Shown: positions 1 through 39,981, counted from the stretch's first letter. The stretch: DNA of 64,000 bases from Theodoxus fluviatilis (GCA_034096865.1 JAWQFJ010026699.1:1-64000), one strand, 5' to 3'. Notes: generated by a model not told the origin, from the letters alone. Translations and numbers: made by a program.

Positions 1-65
1 ATTACCAAACAATATATGCACAACAGATTCAACTGCAAATCAGACCCGCATGCGAAACCACGTCA

Positions 66-388
66 TGCCCCAAACAGTTCAACTTGCCCCAAACAGTTCA
101 CTTTGCCCCAACCAGTTCACCTTGCCCCAAACAGTTCACCTTGCCCCAAACAGTTCACCTTGCCCCAAACAGTTCACCTTGCCCCAAACAGTTCACCTTG
201 CCCCAAACAGTTTACCTTGCCCCAAACAGTTCACCTTGCCCCAAACAGTTCACCTTGCCCCAAACAGTTCACCTTGCCCCAAACAGTTCACCTTGCCCCA
301 AACAGTTCACCTTGCCCCAAACAGTTCACCTTGCCCCAAACAGTTCACCTTGCCCCAAACAGTTCACCTTGCCCCAAACAGTTCACCT
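66..388. repeat. 19-bp minisatellite
   Basis: About 17 head-to-tail copies of a 19-bp unit (CCTTGCCCCAAACAGTTCA) with very few substitutions. Because 19 is not a multiple of 3 and no frame contains a stop, overlapping open frames run through it; these are repeat artefacts, not genes. Confidence 0.95.
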
Positions 389-2609
389 ACTCTATCACTG
401 GACGGCACCGCACCAAGACTACTCACAGTTACTTGAGGTTCACAGCATCACAATGATAAATAGTCCAGAGTTTTGGTGTCCATACCTTTCCCGCAAAAAA
501 CCGAAACAAACCCACTTTCACACGAAAACATAAACAAATCCACGATGAAACATCGATTCCCTGCTAGTTAGCAGGCAATAGCCGGCAGCACAGGATTCGG
601 AAAAACACAAACTTGAAACTTGTAATTGAATGAACTTTGGAATGGAATAAACTTCAATCAACTGGGAATCGAATCTGAAACACACAATAGTAAAGCCGCT
701 TACAGTCTCTAACGCAAATAATACAACACTAAACAACGAAACACGAACAAAAAACACGCAATTCAAATGGCAAGTAAAAGCAAGGCAACTAAATCCTCTG
801 TGGACAAACCAATCCCAAGCGGTCTGGCCTTCACAGCCTTGCATTAGCAGTGGCAGCAAAGATCATCACACTCTTTCAAAGACTTTCTCATCCAAAACAA
901 CCTCATTGCATTTGCAAAGGATGCATTGTGAGGACTTCAGGCACTAACACAAAGAATGGACAAGCATAAACTTGATTTCTTGATAAATATAGTACAGCAA
1001 GCTCATAAAACCGGCTGATTGAAATGAAGAGTTTCAAACAAATGAAAAACGGATCACTGTTGGTGTATGACAACCAACACTGCGACTCATTCTTACCTTA
1101 CTTTAGCAACCTTGAGCAGATCACAGCTGTTTAGTGTGGACTTTCACTAAGGGAACAATACTTCTATCACTCAGTATAATGCACGCCACCACCCATGTCT
1201 CTCTTTGTCTCTATCAGGCTCCCCAGACTCATGCATCCGAGTGTGATCTTCATTTCATTTTCATGGCTCTTTAGGAGAACTTAAGGTCTGTCTCCTTCAG
1301 TTGATAAAAACTTTGAGAATTTTCTTCCACTTACAACAAACTGAAAGTCTAGCTTGACGACAGCTGTCCAACCAACATAAAAATTATGGCAAAGGTGCCC
1401 AAACCTTTACATACCTAGTCATGTTTGCTCAGGGATGTTTAGCAGAAAATTTTATTAAACTCAAATGTGCGTCAAGATTTTATAAAGACAGCAAATTCTT
1501 GGACTAGATTGTATTGGTTGACCTCTCATGAATAATGCAGATTGATACATTTGTGTAGAAGAGCCTTTGATATCTTCTCTATCCTCACGTCCCATTGGCC
1601 AGCTTGGATTGTTCAGAACAGAGGTTGCCTTTTTCAGGTCCTTTCGGCTAAGAGACATAAGAAACAAAACACAATCAACCATCAGATTACAACACTCTAT
1701 GCTCCTCCATTTCATGTTGCACTCAAAGTTGTGCTGTGGTCAGAGAAGGACATGTTTCAGCAAGGCTCCCATGTCTTGAACAGCGTGTGGAGTGCAGGAC
1801 GTCCCAACGTGTGATTTCGATGGGTATTACGTGCATGATGGGTAATTAGGACGGCTTTTTTTGTTTTGAACTCCTTTTTGAACTTTGCAAGTCGTTTGGA
1901 CTTTACACGCAGTCTTGCTTTGGAAAGAACAGAAATATGTCGGAGAGGCACTTGTGATGTGAGAAAAAGTGTTTCAGTGGTAGGGAACCTGAAGCATCAG
2001 TGCAAAAATGCCGTTGCCCTTTTGACTTGAAAAGAATGCTGGGTAGGCAGAGAGAACAATTAATCTCCTCGACTTCCAGTGCATGTTGGTTTGGCAGCCT
2101 GAAACTTGCTTAGTGACTGAAGTAGTATTGCCAGTGTTGCAAAGCATGATACAAGTCTGAATACTGCATTTGGCATCGCAACAGCACTGGTTCCTTTACA
2201 GTTGCTTACTCCGCTCATTTTGGACTTCCGACTTACAAGTGTTGTAGACAAGCATTTGTGTGCCAGTTCTAAATTGTCTAAGACTTGTCCCTGCACGTGC
2301 TTGATGGGGATTGATCTGCGACTCATTAGTGCACACAATGGTCAGCATGCAATGTGTGGATTTTGTGCAGATAAACTGAATGCTCCAAACTCACTGAACA
2401 GTGTGTGCATGTGTGCTTCACTCTTCAACATGGCAATGTTGCTAGGCTTCAAGAGTGGTGCTCTGATCTGCGCTCTCACCTCCACACAAGGGGTAACTGA
2501 TCTTCCCATTTACACTTGTACTGGAGGCAGCATACTGTTTGGAGATTCCTTCCACATACCGTAGCACACCACACTCCTCTATTTCAGGACAGCTGTCCAG
2601 CACTCCTTG
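389..2609. other. Intergenic / possible IPP 3' flank, nothing recognised
   Basis: No coding similarity, TIRs or long repeats are visible here. Part of it probably is the 3' UTR and downstream flank of the minus-strand IPP gene that stops at 2652. Short open frames (for example around 518-859 and 1542-1814) look random in composition. Confidence 0.5.
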
Positions 2610-2669
2610 TATCACAGCACACTGCCATCTATCACAGCACACTGCAATCTATCACATCACAACTGCCAC
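2610..2669. repeat. 20-bp triplication at the IPP stop codon
   Basis: Three copies of a 20-bp unit (TATCACAGCACACTGCCATC and variants). The rightmost copy covers the last codons and the TGA stop of IPP on the minus strand; the other two lie just downstream of the stop. Confidence 0.75.
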
Positions 2670-2870
2670 AGATTCACATCTACTTGTGGGCACTTGGGGT
2701 GCATCCTGCCAGGTCAAAGATTTCAAGTCCAGACATTCTACAGAGTCCAGTGTGATTTGAGTGGGCTCATCCGCACACCAGGTTCGGCCCCCGATGACGA
2801 ACAGCATCCTGTTCACCACCACCACTGCCGGTCCTGCACGGCCAGACTTCAATGGTGGAAGTGTCATCCA
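2652..2870 (-). CDS. IPP exon 7 (Kelch 6, stop)
   Basis: Last Kelch repeat (MLFVIGGRTWCADE) and C-terminus ending in SRCESVAVVM then TGA, matching the end of vertebrate IPP in position. Acceptor AATCAG. Confidence 0.93.
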   Translation of the reverse strand, partial: WMTLPPLKSGRAGPAVVVVNRMLFVIGGRTWCADEPTQITLDSVECLDLKSLTWQDAPQVPTSRCESVAVVM

Positions 2871-3492
2871 CTGATTCTGTGTGAAATGGAAGAGCAGACA
2901 TTGGAAAAAGCAAAGACAAGCACTTCTTGCATACAGTTCGGCACTTTTTCCGTATCTGTTTCAAAAGAGACTTTGATGTTTGCTATTCAGTCACACAGAA
3001 GACTGACTGGAAAACCTTTGATACATGATAACAGACATTGAAAGCATGAGTGGTTAAATACATTTTACCTCCCTAGGACTTGTCACACAATGCCAGCTCA
3101 CAGATGAAAGCAGGGAAAAAGGATTCACATCGGTCTTCACTGCCCTCCAGTACCTGCTTTCCCTCATTGTGAGAATATCCAGGGATGCAAATTTAGGATG
3201 CATGTAGTTTCTAATGCTGAATGTGCTGGATCGAAACTTATAGAGAGGTGAAAACCTCAACCAGTGGCGAGATGAGCAATGTAATCGGATTTGTAAACAT
3301 TCCATGAAACTAATGTAGCCGTTCCACAAAGTGAGACTTAGGGTTGGCACAAAACCCCTCACACACACACACCCACACACACACCCACACACACACACAC
3401 ACCATCAGGGCTTTGCTTCCGTTTAACGAAAATCTGGAAGGTCATGGTCTACTTCCTTTGAAGGCCTGCTCATGACTTAGAAGTCTAATGCA

Positions 3493-3541
<49 letters not shown>

Positions 3542-5771
3542 GTCCACAGCCTCCCACCCTTCTTTCCACTTACCTTTTCAATGGAGTACCTCTCGACATT
3601 ATCCAGGGAATTGGATTCATCCAAACTCCAGCCACCCACTGCATAGAGGAAGCCATCGACGGCAGCCAGGCCTATGCAGGAGCGCGGAGAGGACAAAGGG
3701 GCCAGCGTCTCCCACTCCCTGGTGATGGGGTTGTAGGCATCCACCACGGCAGTGTCGGTGCTGGTGTCCACCAGTCCCCCAGCCACATACACCAGCCCTG
3801 GCATCACACGGAAACCATTTATATAGTCAATGACCAGACAACTGTAACTTGTCCGAGGGGATGTAAGTGGGAGTGCAGGATGTGAGTAGAGTGGGAAGGG
3901 TGAATGGAGAAGGTGTGGTTCGAGCTCGTGCATGCGTGCGTGTATGTGTGTGTTTTTGCGTGCGAGCATGTGTGAGTGTGAACATCAGAGTGCATGTGTA
4001 CAGTCACATGCATTTTTATTCATTATTGAATGTGTATAAATGTTTGTGTGTGTATACATGTGTATATGTTTAAGCATGAGCATATGTGTGGAAGGTGTGT
4101 TTCTGCATGTGTGTATATAGACACACAAACATACAAGCACAACATGTATTGAGAGCCAAGGAAGAATCATGAGAGATTCTGTCACACATGGTTATGTGTA
4201 TCTCAGTGTGAATGACCCTTAGGCTTTGTATTTTATGAGCGTAAATCTAAACACAAACACACAACATACACACACCCATGCATGCACACACACACACACA
4301 CACACCCATGAATGCACACACACACACATACAACATACACTCACCCATGCATGCACACAGACACGCACACACACACACACAGACATTCCCACCCAAGTTA
4401 CAATTTATTTTTACATACATGCATTACCCCTACACATCCATGAGAGTCACTTATGGCAGTTTTCAACAAGGCGAACACTTTGCTCCCGAACTTGTCCAGA
4501 GAGTGCAAACAGATCTCCCGCTGGATGTTGTCTGCCTGAACCACTCAGTTACATGAAAAGCCTTTCACCCTGCGACCCCATTTTTTACTGGACTGGACTT
4601 GGACCCACATCTTGAATTGAATGATATAGCAATTTTAATGCACTATTGGTCTATATTACACAGTGCTTTGAGAAATTAATACTGTTAGTGAGTTAGTTAT
4701 GGTTTCTTCATATGCGTGTGTCATCGATCCTCAAAATGTGTGTTTTGCATGCAAGCTGAAGGAAAAATGGCAGTCTGTGCAACCAGCCAGAGCATATCCT
4801 CGGAACACTTGATACTCTTCAAATCAGGCTTGTGAGCCCAGTGTTCACCCGCTTCAGAACAGCCTTTATGGTTCCATAAACTGGCCAGCACCTCAGGAGA
4901 GACAACTCTCACCCTCATGCTCCACCAAGCCAGCAGAAAAGCGTGGGTGGGCCATGGGTCCCTCAGGTATCCAGGCATCGGAGTTGGGAAGGTATCGCTC
5001 CATAGACTTGCCAATCTCAGAGCCCACCCATCCTCCTACAGCCAGCAGACATCCTTGGAAAGCCACCAGCCCCAGCCCATAGCGCGGGAGGATCATGGGC
5101 TGCAGGGAGCACCAGTCATTCAAGACTGGGTTGTAGCGCTCCACCGAGTCGAAAATGAGTGACTCGCACTCCCCTCCGGCCACAAAGATCATCCCATCCA
5201 GCACCGCTGCCCCGTGGCCGTTGCGCATCTCCGACATGCTGGGCATGATGGCCCACTGCTCCTTGAAGAGATCCAAACACTCCATCGTCATCAGCGATCG
5301 CGCGTCATTCCAGAGCGCGCCGCGGGTGCGACTGTAGCCCCCAATCACATAGATGTGTTTGCGGGCCGAGAGCCTGGGCTGCATGTCATACATCTGTCTC
5401 CTGCTGTTCTCATGGGACTTCTGCTGAAGTTTGGTCATTGCCATGCAAAGACTCAGGTCAGTGCAGCTCTGCGTGATTGCCTCCAGCTGCTTCCGAGGAA
5501 TGATGGGCACTCGCACTGCTGACATCACCTCATAGAAACATTTCCTCCTGCAATGACAAAGTGGGGTTGTGGTGAGCTTTCCTGTATTTGTCTGCTAACC
5601 TCATTGAAATACTCCCTCCTGCAACGGCTAAGTGGAGTTGTGAGTGTTTCTGCTGTTATCACAGGCATGTACAGAAAGCACTCCAGATACCACTTTTATT
5701 GCTTTATAAACAAGAGTAGTAGCAAGTAGGGGATGGGGGTTAGGGATGAAGGAAGGGTAAACATATGCATG

Positions 5772-5806
<35 letters not shown>

Positions 5807-8800
5807 ACACACACACACACACACAAATACATATGTGACCAGCCACGACAAAACCGGTGCTAAGTCGCGCGGCACTATTTTGCGCTACGACTGAAAAAAG
5901 GCAGGGAGGTCACTCTGGGTGATTTTCACTTTTTGATGAAAATAGATTCTACATGGTTCAAACTATCATGCCAGTAAAGGAAACATGTTGAAGAATTATA
6001 TTTTGATGGTAAAATAAAGACTTTTGTGTTATGTATTGTTTCAAAAGCTCCCTGTAATTAGCATTAATTGCCTCATTTTAGCCGCAATAAACACACCTAA
6101 ACCCTTGCAGAACCCCTTCATGTTATATACCGTTAGAAAGGCCGCTCTCTCGGCGTTCCCACTCTGTGCATGTCGAAGAAAAATAAGGTCAGCTATTTTT
6201 GGAAACGGAGTTTGAAATACCGTTGCTAAGGTGTTTAATGTCTGAAGAGGGTAAATCTTCTGAGACCGTTTTTTCAAAATGACAGCTGCTTCAGTACCCA
6301 ACTTGAAATGCCTGTAACTCCTATTCTAATTAAGTCACACTGTTCATTCTCATATCAAAACAAACAGAAATGAATGTCCAAAAATGGACTTGGCACTGGT
6401 TTTGTCGTGGCTGGTCACATATATACACACAAATACATATATACACACAAATACATATATACACACAAATACATATATACACACAAATACATATATACAC
6501 ACAAGTACATATATACTCACAAGTACATATATACACACAAGTACATATATATACACACACACGCACACACTTTCTCACCTGTCAATAAGGCGATGGGACA
6601 GCCAGGTGAGGGCTGCTTCCAGGACCTGGGACTCGCTTTTCACCAGCAGGTGTTCACTCTGCAGCAAGGTAATCAAAGCCTCCTTCTCCATCTCCAGAAA
6701 CTCCTCCATGAAGGGCAGCTCTGTGAAGTGGCTGCAGATGTACGTCTCCGCCAGCTCCCTCAGACCCTCGATGGAGTGCAGCTCCGCAAAGTGGAAAATG
6801 CCTGCGATGAAAGTAGCCAGGCAGTGGTCAGGGCACCTGAGAATGTTTCTGTCACAGGAGAGTTACCTTTTCATAACCTTTACTCTTAGCAAATTCCTAA
6901 GAATAATATCCTTCATTTATTACCTCCCATTCTACAATATGGCATCACAACAACAAAAATAAAATAGATAAGTTGTTACTTGTTGGAAGAAATAGAATGA
7001 TACCACACAGGAATTTAAACAGGAAGCCAGGAGTTTTACTTGTTTTTCTCTTTCTTTCTCTCTTATGGATAGAAGACTGTTGGTGCTTAATGCAGGTCTC
7101 ACTGGCTTCAACTAACTCTGAAGATTATGCATCAAGCAGCTACGCAAGGTATGTAAGTACTGCACTGTCTTTGATCTGCAGGTGCAGACTCCATGCTCAT
7201 ACCCAGAATAGAAACCATCTCATCCACCATCTGAAAACTTCACACAAAAATCTATTTCCTGCATTTTCATACAAAATAGTATCACAGCAGATAACACTTA
7301 CCTACTACACGTTTTTAAAACGGTATGTCCAAATCAAATTTGGCAAACACTTGTGGATAAGAACGCAACTTGCTACCAAGAGGGGGGAACTCAAAAGAGT
7401 GGATTGGAAATCAAAGAACCCACCTATGCAGTTGTCCGGAGTCATGTGTTTGGACAGGAAGACTGAGCAGGCTCGGACAATCTCGGACAGTCCCATCATG
7501 CTGGCCAGGGTGAGGAGGTCCTGGCAGTTGTCTGCGGTCACATCCACCACACCTGGCACGTCAAGCAAAGAGCAAGATGGCGACTGGCTGCCCCAACACT
7601 GACCAAGACACTGAGGATGATCCCAGCAGTAACAATGCTTCTTAGTGACAATAATAGCAATGGCGACAATGACGGTGTGAGAAGGTGAAAATGATGATGA
7701 TATGACAACAATGCTGCTGCTGCTGACAATTATGAACATGATGATAATGACAATGACAAAGACAATAACAACAATGATAAAAAAGAAAATAATGATGATA
7801 ATAGTGATGATGATTATGATGATGACAACTACAACAATAACAGCACAATGGCAATCATGACATTGATGACAATAAAGGTTACGCTTATGAATTGGCAATA
7901 AAGGCAATCAATTGATGATAAAAACAACAACAATGACAATGATAATGACCAAACTATCAGGGACAGAGATGACTGCAATGCCAGTAACGACAGAAAGAAC
8001 AATGCAGGTGGTTATTCTCAGCAGTGGGAGCTGACATGCCGAAAGCCACAGCACAGCAGCACAGGATGTCTCACCGGAGTACATGAAGCGGAGCGCTCCT
8101 CTGAAGACACTGGCCCTGATGCCATGCAGCTCTACCTCCTCCTGGTCCTGCTCCTTCAGCCCCAGGGTGAACATGGCGCGGAAGTAGGGGCTGGCGCCCG
8201 CCAGCACAAGGCGGTGAGCAGGTATGGCTTCCCCTTCCACCAGCACCTGTCACAGGTCAAAGGCCACAAGTCAGGGAAACTACCTTTCTACCATTACATC
8301 ATAGGTCAGAGGTCAGAGAACCTCCCCTCTCAAACAACCCCAGTCACAAGTCACAGATTTGGTCATATACATACACATAAGGCTTGTTCAGGAGGCGCAG
8401 CACTGCAAAGCGCTGCTCAGCGCTGCATGTGATTCACTCCTGAACAGCAATTTTGGGGCGTGATTCACTCAGCGCTGAGCATCGCTGTGAATCACCAATC
8501 CGAGATGATTCAGACGATTTTGCATCATTTTCAAAATGGCGTCTTCGATCCCGCACTGGCCGTCGATGCGTAAAATAACCCTCAGAAACATCATTTTGGG
8601 ACTGGAACGGGCTAAATATTTGCCCCAAGCGCTCTGTATGCGTGAGTAATGGCAAGTAAGGATGACACAGTAGTGGACTTTATTCATGCAGAATACATTT
8701 AAACGTGCATAAACGATGTCTGTGGCAAAGAAAACACTTTCTTCACGTCTATCAACACAACATGGGGTGCAGAAAATTTACCTTCCCTTTAACAAGTGAA

Positions 8801-9790
8801 GCGCTGCACTACATCTTAGGTGTTCAGGAGAGGCAAAGAGTGCTCAATTGCCAACATGAAGTGCTCATGCAGCACATTGTACTCCTGAACAAGCCTATAT
8901 GTACATATACGTACACATATACATACACATATATACATATATCTTCCCCACCGTCTGCCACACAAGTATTTTCCCTACGAACTATAAGACAACAAATGCA
9001 AAGAAAAAATACAACCAAGTCCTGCCCAAACTGTTATTTATTATACAACATGGCTGGTCATAAGCAAAGGCACATACCTCTGTTGCCTTCAGATACAGCC
9101 AAAATAATTGTACCACATTCAAATCTACAAAACACCACCCAGTTATTCTCCCACACATAACACATGCTCCCCGGAAAGCACTAGAGCACAGCTATGCTAT
9201 TCTATAAAGAAAATATAAAATATACACTAAGGCTACAGGGCCCGTATTCACAACGGCAATTTATCTTTTTAACACTCGATTTATCCCCTAGCCCCGCGTT
9301 ATCTTGATCGGTTAGATAAGGTACGCTCGTCAGAGGATCATAGGTTGCGCTTTGCTATATACTGGTTTCCAGCCAAGGGAGAGCGGAACAGGCAGTTGGA
9401 ATCGTCTGAGTTTAGAGATAAATCGGAGTTAAAATAAATCGCCGATAAATCGCCGTTGTGAATACGGGCCCAGAGCAACAAATATGAGTCCCTATTAAGT
9501 CCATGAGTCTGACATCATTGTAAAATCAAGTACTGCTCAAGTGTCCAGCGGCAAACCTTGACATCGCAGAACTGGCCCTCCTCCCAGTGCGACAGCATGT
9601 TCCGAAGCAGAGACTGGGAGTAAGAGGATGCAGTATGCCTGTACACGTCCGCATCCTGCACACCACCCCTGTCCATGAACCGCCACGGACCGCCCTGATC
9701 TTTCCTGGCTGCCTCATCATCTGCAGAGTTCCCCGAGCCAGGCCCCCAGTCTGCTGGTCCAGGCAAGCATTGGTGGACACTACTTTCCAT
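2652..9790 (-). CDS. IPP-like BTB-BACK-Kelch protein, complete, 7 coding exons
   Basis: Exons, minus strand: 9790-9557, 8246-8075, 7552-7424, 6801-6579, 5547-4913, 3797-3574 and 2870-2652; 611 codons plus TGA. All introns are GT-AG and phases run 0,1,1,2,1,0 without conflict. The BTB domain spans exons 1-2 (from about residue 65; GQFCDV and AHRLVLAGASPYFRAMF are seen), BACK spans exons 3-4 (DNCIG, then IFHFAELHS), and six Kelch repeats follow from about residue 300, each with its GG pair (VIGGYS, VAGGEC, AVGGWV, VAGGLV, AVGGWS, VIGGRT). The match runs through to the C-terminus of vertebrate IPP (KLHL27, 584 residues) including the short tail after SRCE. Known for the family: actin binding, and BTB-BACK proteins act as CUL3 ubiquitin-ligase adaptors. 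The start is the ATG 7 nt after a CACAG acceptor, so a 5' UTR exon upstream is expected; the later in-frame ATG (FMDRGG) is an alternative. The gene is divergent from the Ldh_2 gene. Confidence 0.9.
3359..3402. repeat. CA microsatellite
   Basis: (CA)n with ACCC interruptions in IPP intron 6. Confidence 0.9.
3494..3539. repeat. CA microsatellite
   Basis: Uninterrupted (CA)n, about 35 nt downstream of the IPP exon 6 donor on the minus strand. Confidence 0.95.
3574..3797 (-). CDS. IPP exon 6 (Kelch 4-5)
   Basis: Kelch repeats 4 and 5 (VYVAGGLVD, then YAVGGWSLDES). Acceptor GCCAG, donor AAAAG|GTAAGT; phase 1 in, phase 0 out. A CA microsatellite lies about 35 nt downstream of the donor. Confidence 0.95.
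3936..4386. repeat. Mixed GT/CA-rich simple repeat region
   Basis: Degenerate GTGTGCATG-type and ATGCACACA-type dinucleotide tracts fill much of IPP intron 5. Confidence 0.8.
4913..5547 (-). CDS. IPP exon 5 (Kelch 1-3)
   Basis: 212 codons: the end of the BACK domain, a linker, then Kelch repeats 1-3. The stretch from YVIGGYS to ERYLPNS aligns residue by residue with vertebrate IPP, including the AVGGWVGSEIG segment. Acceptor TGCAG, donor GAGG|GTGAGA; phase 2 in, phase 1 out. Confidence 0.95.
5771..5831. repeat. CA microsatellite
   Basis: (CA)n with TCAC interruptions, directly abutting the TIR element that starts at 5832. Confidence 0.9.
5832..6421. mobile_element. TIR non-autonomous DNA transposon, family A copy 1
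   Basis: Begins TATGTGACCAGCCACGACAA and ends with the inverse (TTGTCGTGGCTGGTCACATA); the TIRs continue for about 35 bp with few mismatches. No transposase is seen. A second copy of the whole element lies at 34318-34929 with roughly 90% or better identity by eye, which proves the boundaries. Terminal TA on both sides fits a Tc1/mariner-type TA target, but that is an inference. It sits in IPP intron 4. Confidence 0.85.
6422..6570. repeat. 18-bp array (ATATACACACAAATACAT)
   Basis: About eight copies of an 18-bp purine/pyrimidine-alternating unit between the TIR element and the IPP exon 4 donor; the array ends only a few bases from the donor at 6578. Confidence 0.9.
6579..6801 (-). CDS. IPP exon 4 (BACK)
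   Basis: BACK-domain helices (IFHFAELHSIEGLRELAETY and onward to ALTWLSHRLI). Acceptor TCGCAG, donor ACAG|GTGAGA; phase 1 in, phase 2 out. Confidence 0.92.
7424..7552 (-). CDS. IPP exon 3 (BTB/BACK junction)
   Basis: Encodes VVDVTADNCQDLLTLASMM through DNCIG, the BTB end and BACK start. Acceptor CCAG|GTGTGG, donor ATAG|GTGGGT; phase 1 in and out. Confidence 0.92.
7625..7960. repeat. Degenerate AAC/ATG trinucleotide-rich region
   Basis: Low-complexity AAT/GAT/AAC-rich tract in IPP intron 2. Its minus-strand open frame of isoleucine, valine and serine runs is not a gene. Confidence 0.8.
8075..8246 (-). CDS. IPP exon 2 (BTB)
   Basis: BTB core with EAIPAHRLVLAGASPYFRAM; phase 0 in, phase 1 out (donor TCCG|GTGAGA). 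Confidence 0.92.
8380..8896. mobile_element. TIR element, family B (GTTCAGGAG ends)
   Basis: Ends are AGGCTTGTTCAGGAG and its inverse CTCCTGAACAAGCCT, 517 bp apart, with internal GCGCTGCAAAGCGCTG-type palindromes. A shorter relative with the same TIR core lies at 52306-52524. No coding capacity is recognised. It sits in IPP intron 1. Confidence 0.75.
9238..9471. mobile_element. Short TIR element (MITE), 234 bp
   Basis: Starts GGGCCCGTATTCACAACGGC and ends GCCGTTGTGAATACGGGCCC, preceded by a subterminal GATAAATC repeat. No open frame. The target duplication is not clear. It sits in IPP intron 1. Confidence 0.85.
9557..9790 (-). CDS. IPP exon 1 (coding)
   Basis: 78 codons: a unique N-terminus, then the start of the BTB fold (LLRNML..EEGQFCDV). 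The donor is AAG|GTTTGC, phase 0. An acceptor (CACAG) 7 nt upstream of the ATG marks the exon's 5' edge. Confidence 0.8.
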
Positions 9791-9889
9791 AGGGTATCTG
9801 TGCAGTAAAATGACAAGTGCAAGGGTATTGACAATCTTGTTGGGGGGAAGGTTCCAGCTGACAGTAGGGTGGCAGAGACAGCAGAAGGA

Positions 9890-10116
9890 GAAGGGGAAAA
9901 GAGGAGGGGGAGGGGGAAGAGGAGGGGGAGGGGGAAGAGGAGGAGGTGGGGGAGGGCTAGGTGGAGGAGGAGGAGGAGGAGGAGGAGGAGGAGCAGGAGG
10001 AGGACAAAGAGGAGGAGGAGGAGGACGACGACGACGAGGAGGATTAGAGGAAGTGCTGAAGAAGATGATAGGTAGGTGCCAGAAGAGGAAGAAGAGGAGG
10101 AAAAGGAGGAGCATAG
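9890..10116. repeat. GGA-rich polypurine tract
   Basis: Strand-asymmetric (GGA)n/(GGGA)n tract upstream of IPP coding exon 1. The minus-strand polyproline open frame across it is a composition artefact; it runs into exon 1 only by chance of frame. Confidence 0.9.
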
Positions 10117-10319
10117 GATGAGAAGAGGCGGGAGGCAGAGAGAAAATGAAGAAGAAAGGTGATGGCCTAAGGTTACTTCATATGCAATTTGACATGTTCC
10201 TACGTTATCTTTTTGCGTTAAGACCCTATATAGATAAGGCAACACATTGCGATGGGGCGTTCAAAAGGCTTCACGGCCTATATCTAGCCTCTCAACTACT
10301 ACTACTATTACTACTACTA

Positions 10320-11176
10320 CAGTAGTCGCCGCTTATTAAAAACACATTGGGACTGAACAAAAGTGTTTTTAATAAGCGGCGTTTTTATTAACCGGCACTT
10401 CCCGCTTCACCCTGTTGCTTCACAAAGACCAAGCCGTTGCGTTTCTTCCACCTGTTAAACCACCCATCTGTAGCTTTGAATTCTGAGCGACCAAGCTGGG
10501 AAGCAATCTGTTCCGCCTTCTGACACAGGATTGGGCCGTGTACAGGTGTGTTGCGTGCTTGGATAGTGTCGAACCACCGCTTTAAGCCATCTTCTGTCTC
10601 TTAATCCTTCCCGCAGCGCCGACGCTTCCTTTGGCCTTGACTGCAGCCCTCTGCAATGTCAGCCCTAAGTTCATCATCTTTTTTCAGTGTCTGGCACAGA
10701 AATGATGCCGACACACCCAAAATGTCAGCACCCTCCCTCAAACTTTTAGAATTTAGCTCTCGGTAGCGATCAAGCAAGTCCACTTTGTCTTTGGGTGTCA
10801 TTTCTGTTCTTTTTTCTTTTCTTTGGAGCTGAAGTTAAAGCCATGTTCTGTTTCACTGCTTATCCAGCGAGACTAGACAGTGTTGAATTGACATCTGACG
10901 GTTTGCTGACAAGGGTGTAATCACTGTTCACACAAACGCTGAAGCGTCTTTAGTTGTCATCTAACGGTTTGCTGACAAGAATTCACAAGCAGAGATCGAC
11001 TCTGACCCTACGAACAGTGAGAAAAAGAACAGAAAGTGTTTTTATTAAACGGCGCCTGTATTTAATAACCGGCGGAATTTTACATAGGTTATATAGTGGT
11101 AAATCCGGACCGGACCAACTGTATTTAAAAAACGGCTGTTTTTATTAACCGCGTGTTTTATAAGCGGCGACTACTG
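10320..11176 (-). mobile_element. Tigger/pogo-type DNA transposon, internally deleted
   Basis: Ends are CAGTAGTCGCCGCTTAT and its exact inverse, flanked on both sides by TA (10318-10319 and 11177-11178), the Tc1/mariner-superfamily target. At 857 bp it is too short for a full transposase. It encodes only the N-terminal DNA-binding part of a CENP-B/Tigger-like transposase on the minus strand (see next entry). It lies between the divergent IPP and Ldh_2 genes. Confidence 0.9.
10388..10801 (-). pseudogene. Tigger-like transposase N-terminal fragment
   Basis: Starts MTPKDKVDLLDRYRELN with a CENP-B-N/psq-type helix-turn-helix (LREGADILGVSASF). After an in-frame TAA at codon 67 the same frame resumes with the second DNA-binding motif (the Tc5/CENP-B helix-turn-helix), visible as LKRWFDTIQARNTPVHGP, FKATDGWFNRWKKRNG and GEAGSAG, then TAA. 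The DDE catalytic domain is absent, so the protein could not transpose; the element would need a partner in trans. Confidence 0.88.
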
Positions 11177-11705
11177 TACTACATCTTCCAAGATACTGAT
11201 TCATGAGCAGCGTTTGCTAAGAGATTGATATGCATGCTTCCCAATAGAGCAGACTACCCCAAATTCCAAGACACATTGATTGACTGGATTATCCTGTAGT
11301 AAAATACGGAGCGGAGAACTGATTGATTTCAGATTAAGAAACATCGAATTCGCTTACGAAACTACCCCGTAGCCGGCAAAACTATTCCATTCCAGATTCA
11401 ATCAATGTGTCTTTAGAAACTGTGACATCCGAAAACAGCATTTTAAAAAATAGAAACAGCTCGTGCCAAGCGCTTTGCTACAAAATTTTCCAATTATTTT
11501 TACACCTCGCGTTGTTTGCTCACGTGTGAAGTAACTCGCATCGTAGAAGAGAAAACAACTCCGACCACTGCTATCAAAGATGGGTCTAATTTGCCGCTTT
11601 GTAACTGAGGGAGGTTACTCTTAAAAACGTTTTTCCAGCTCGTCCAAGTTGTCTCGCTTTGCGGGTGCATGTTCACGAACTCCATTCATTTCATTCACAA
11701 ACACG

Positions 11706-39981
<28,276 letters not shown>

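Noticed and set aside
66..388. CRISPR-like regular repeats
   Set aside because: Repeats are directly contiguous with no unique spacers, and the host is eukaryotic; it is a minisatellite. The same holds for the other arrays in the window.
4441..4560. Possible extra IPP exon between Kelch repeats 3 and 4 on the minus strand
   Set aside because: Exons 5 and 6 join in phase and align to IPP with no missing residues; the frame here (REICLHSLDKFGSK) is not Kelch-like.
9515..10245. Minus-strand polyproline/leucine frames of 199-239 codons
   Set aside because: GGA-tract artefact; only the segment 9790-9557 is IPP exon 1, bounded by an acceptor and donor.
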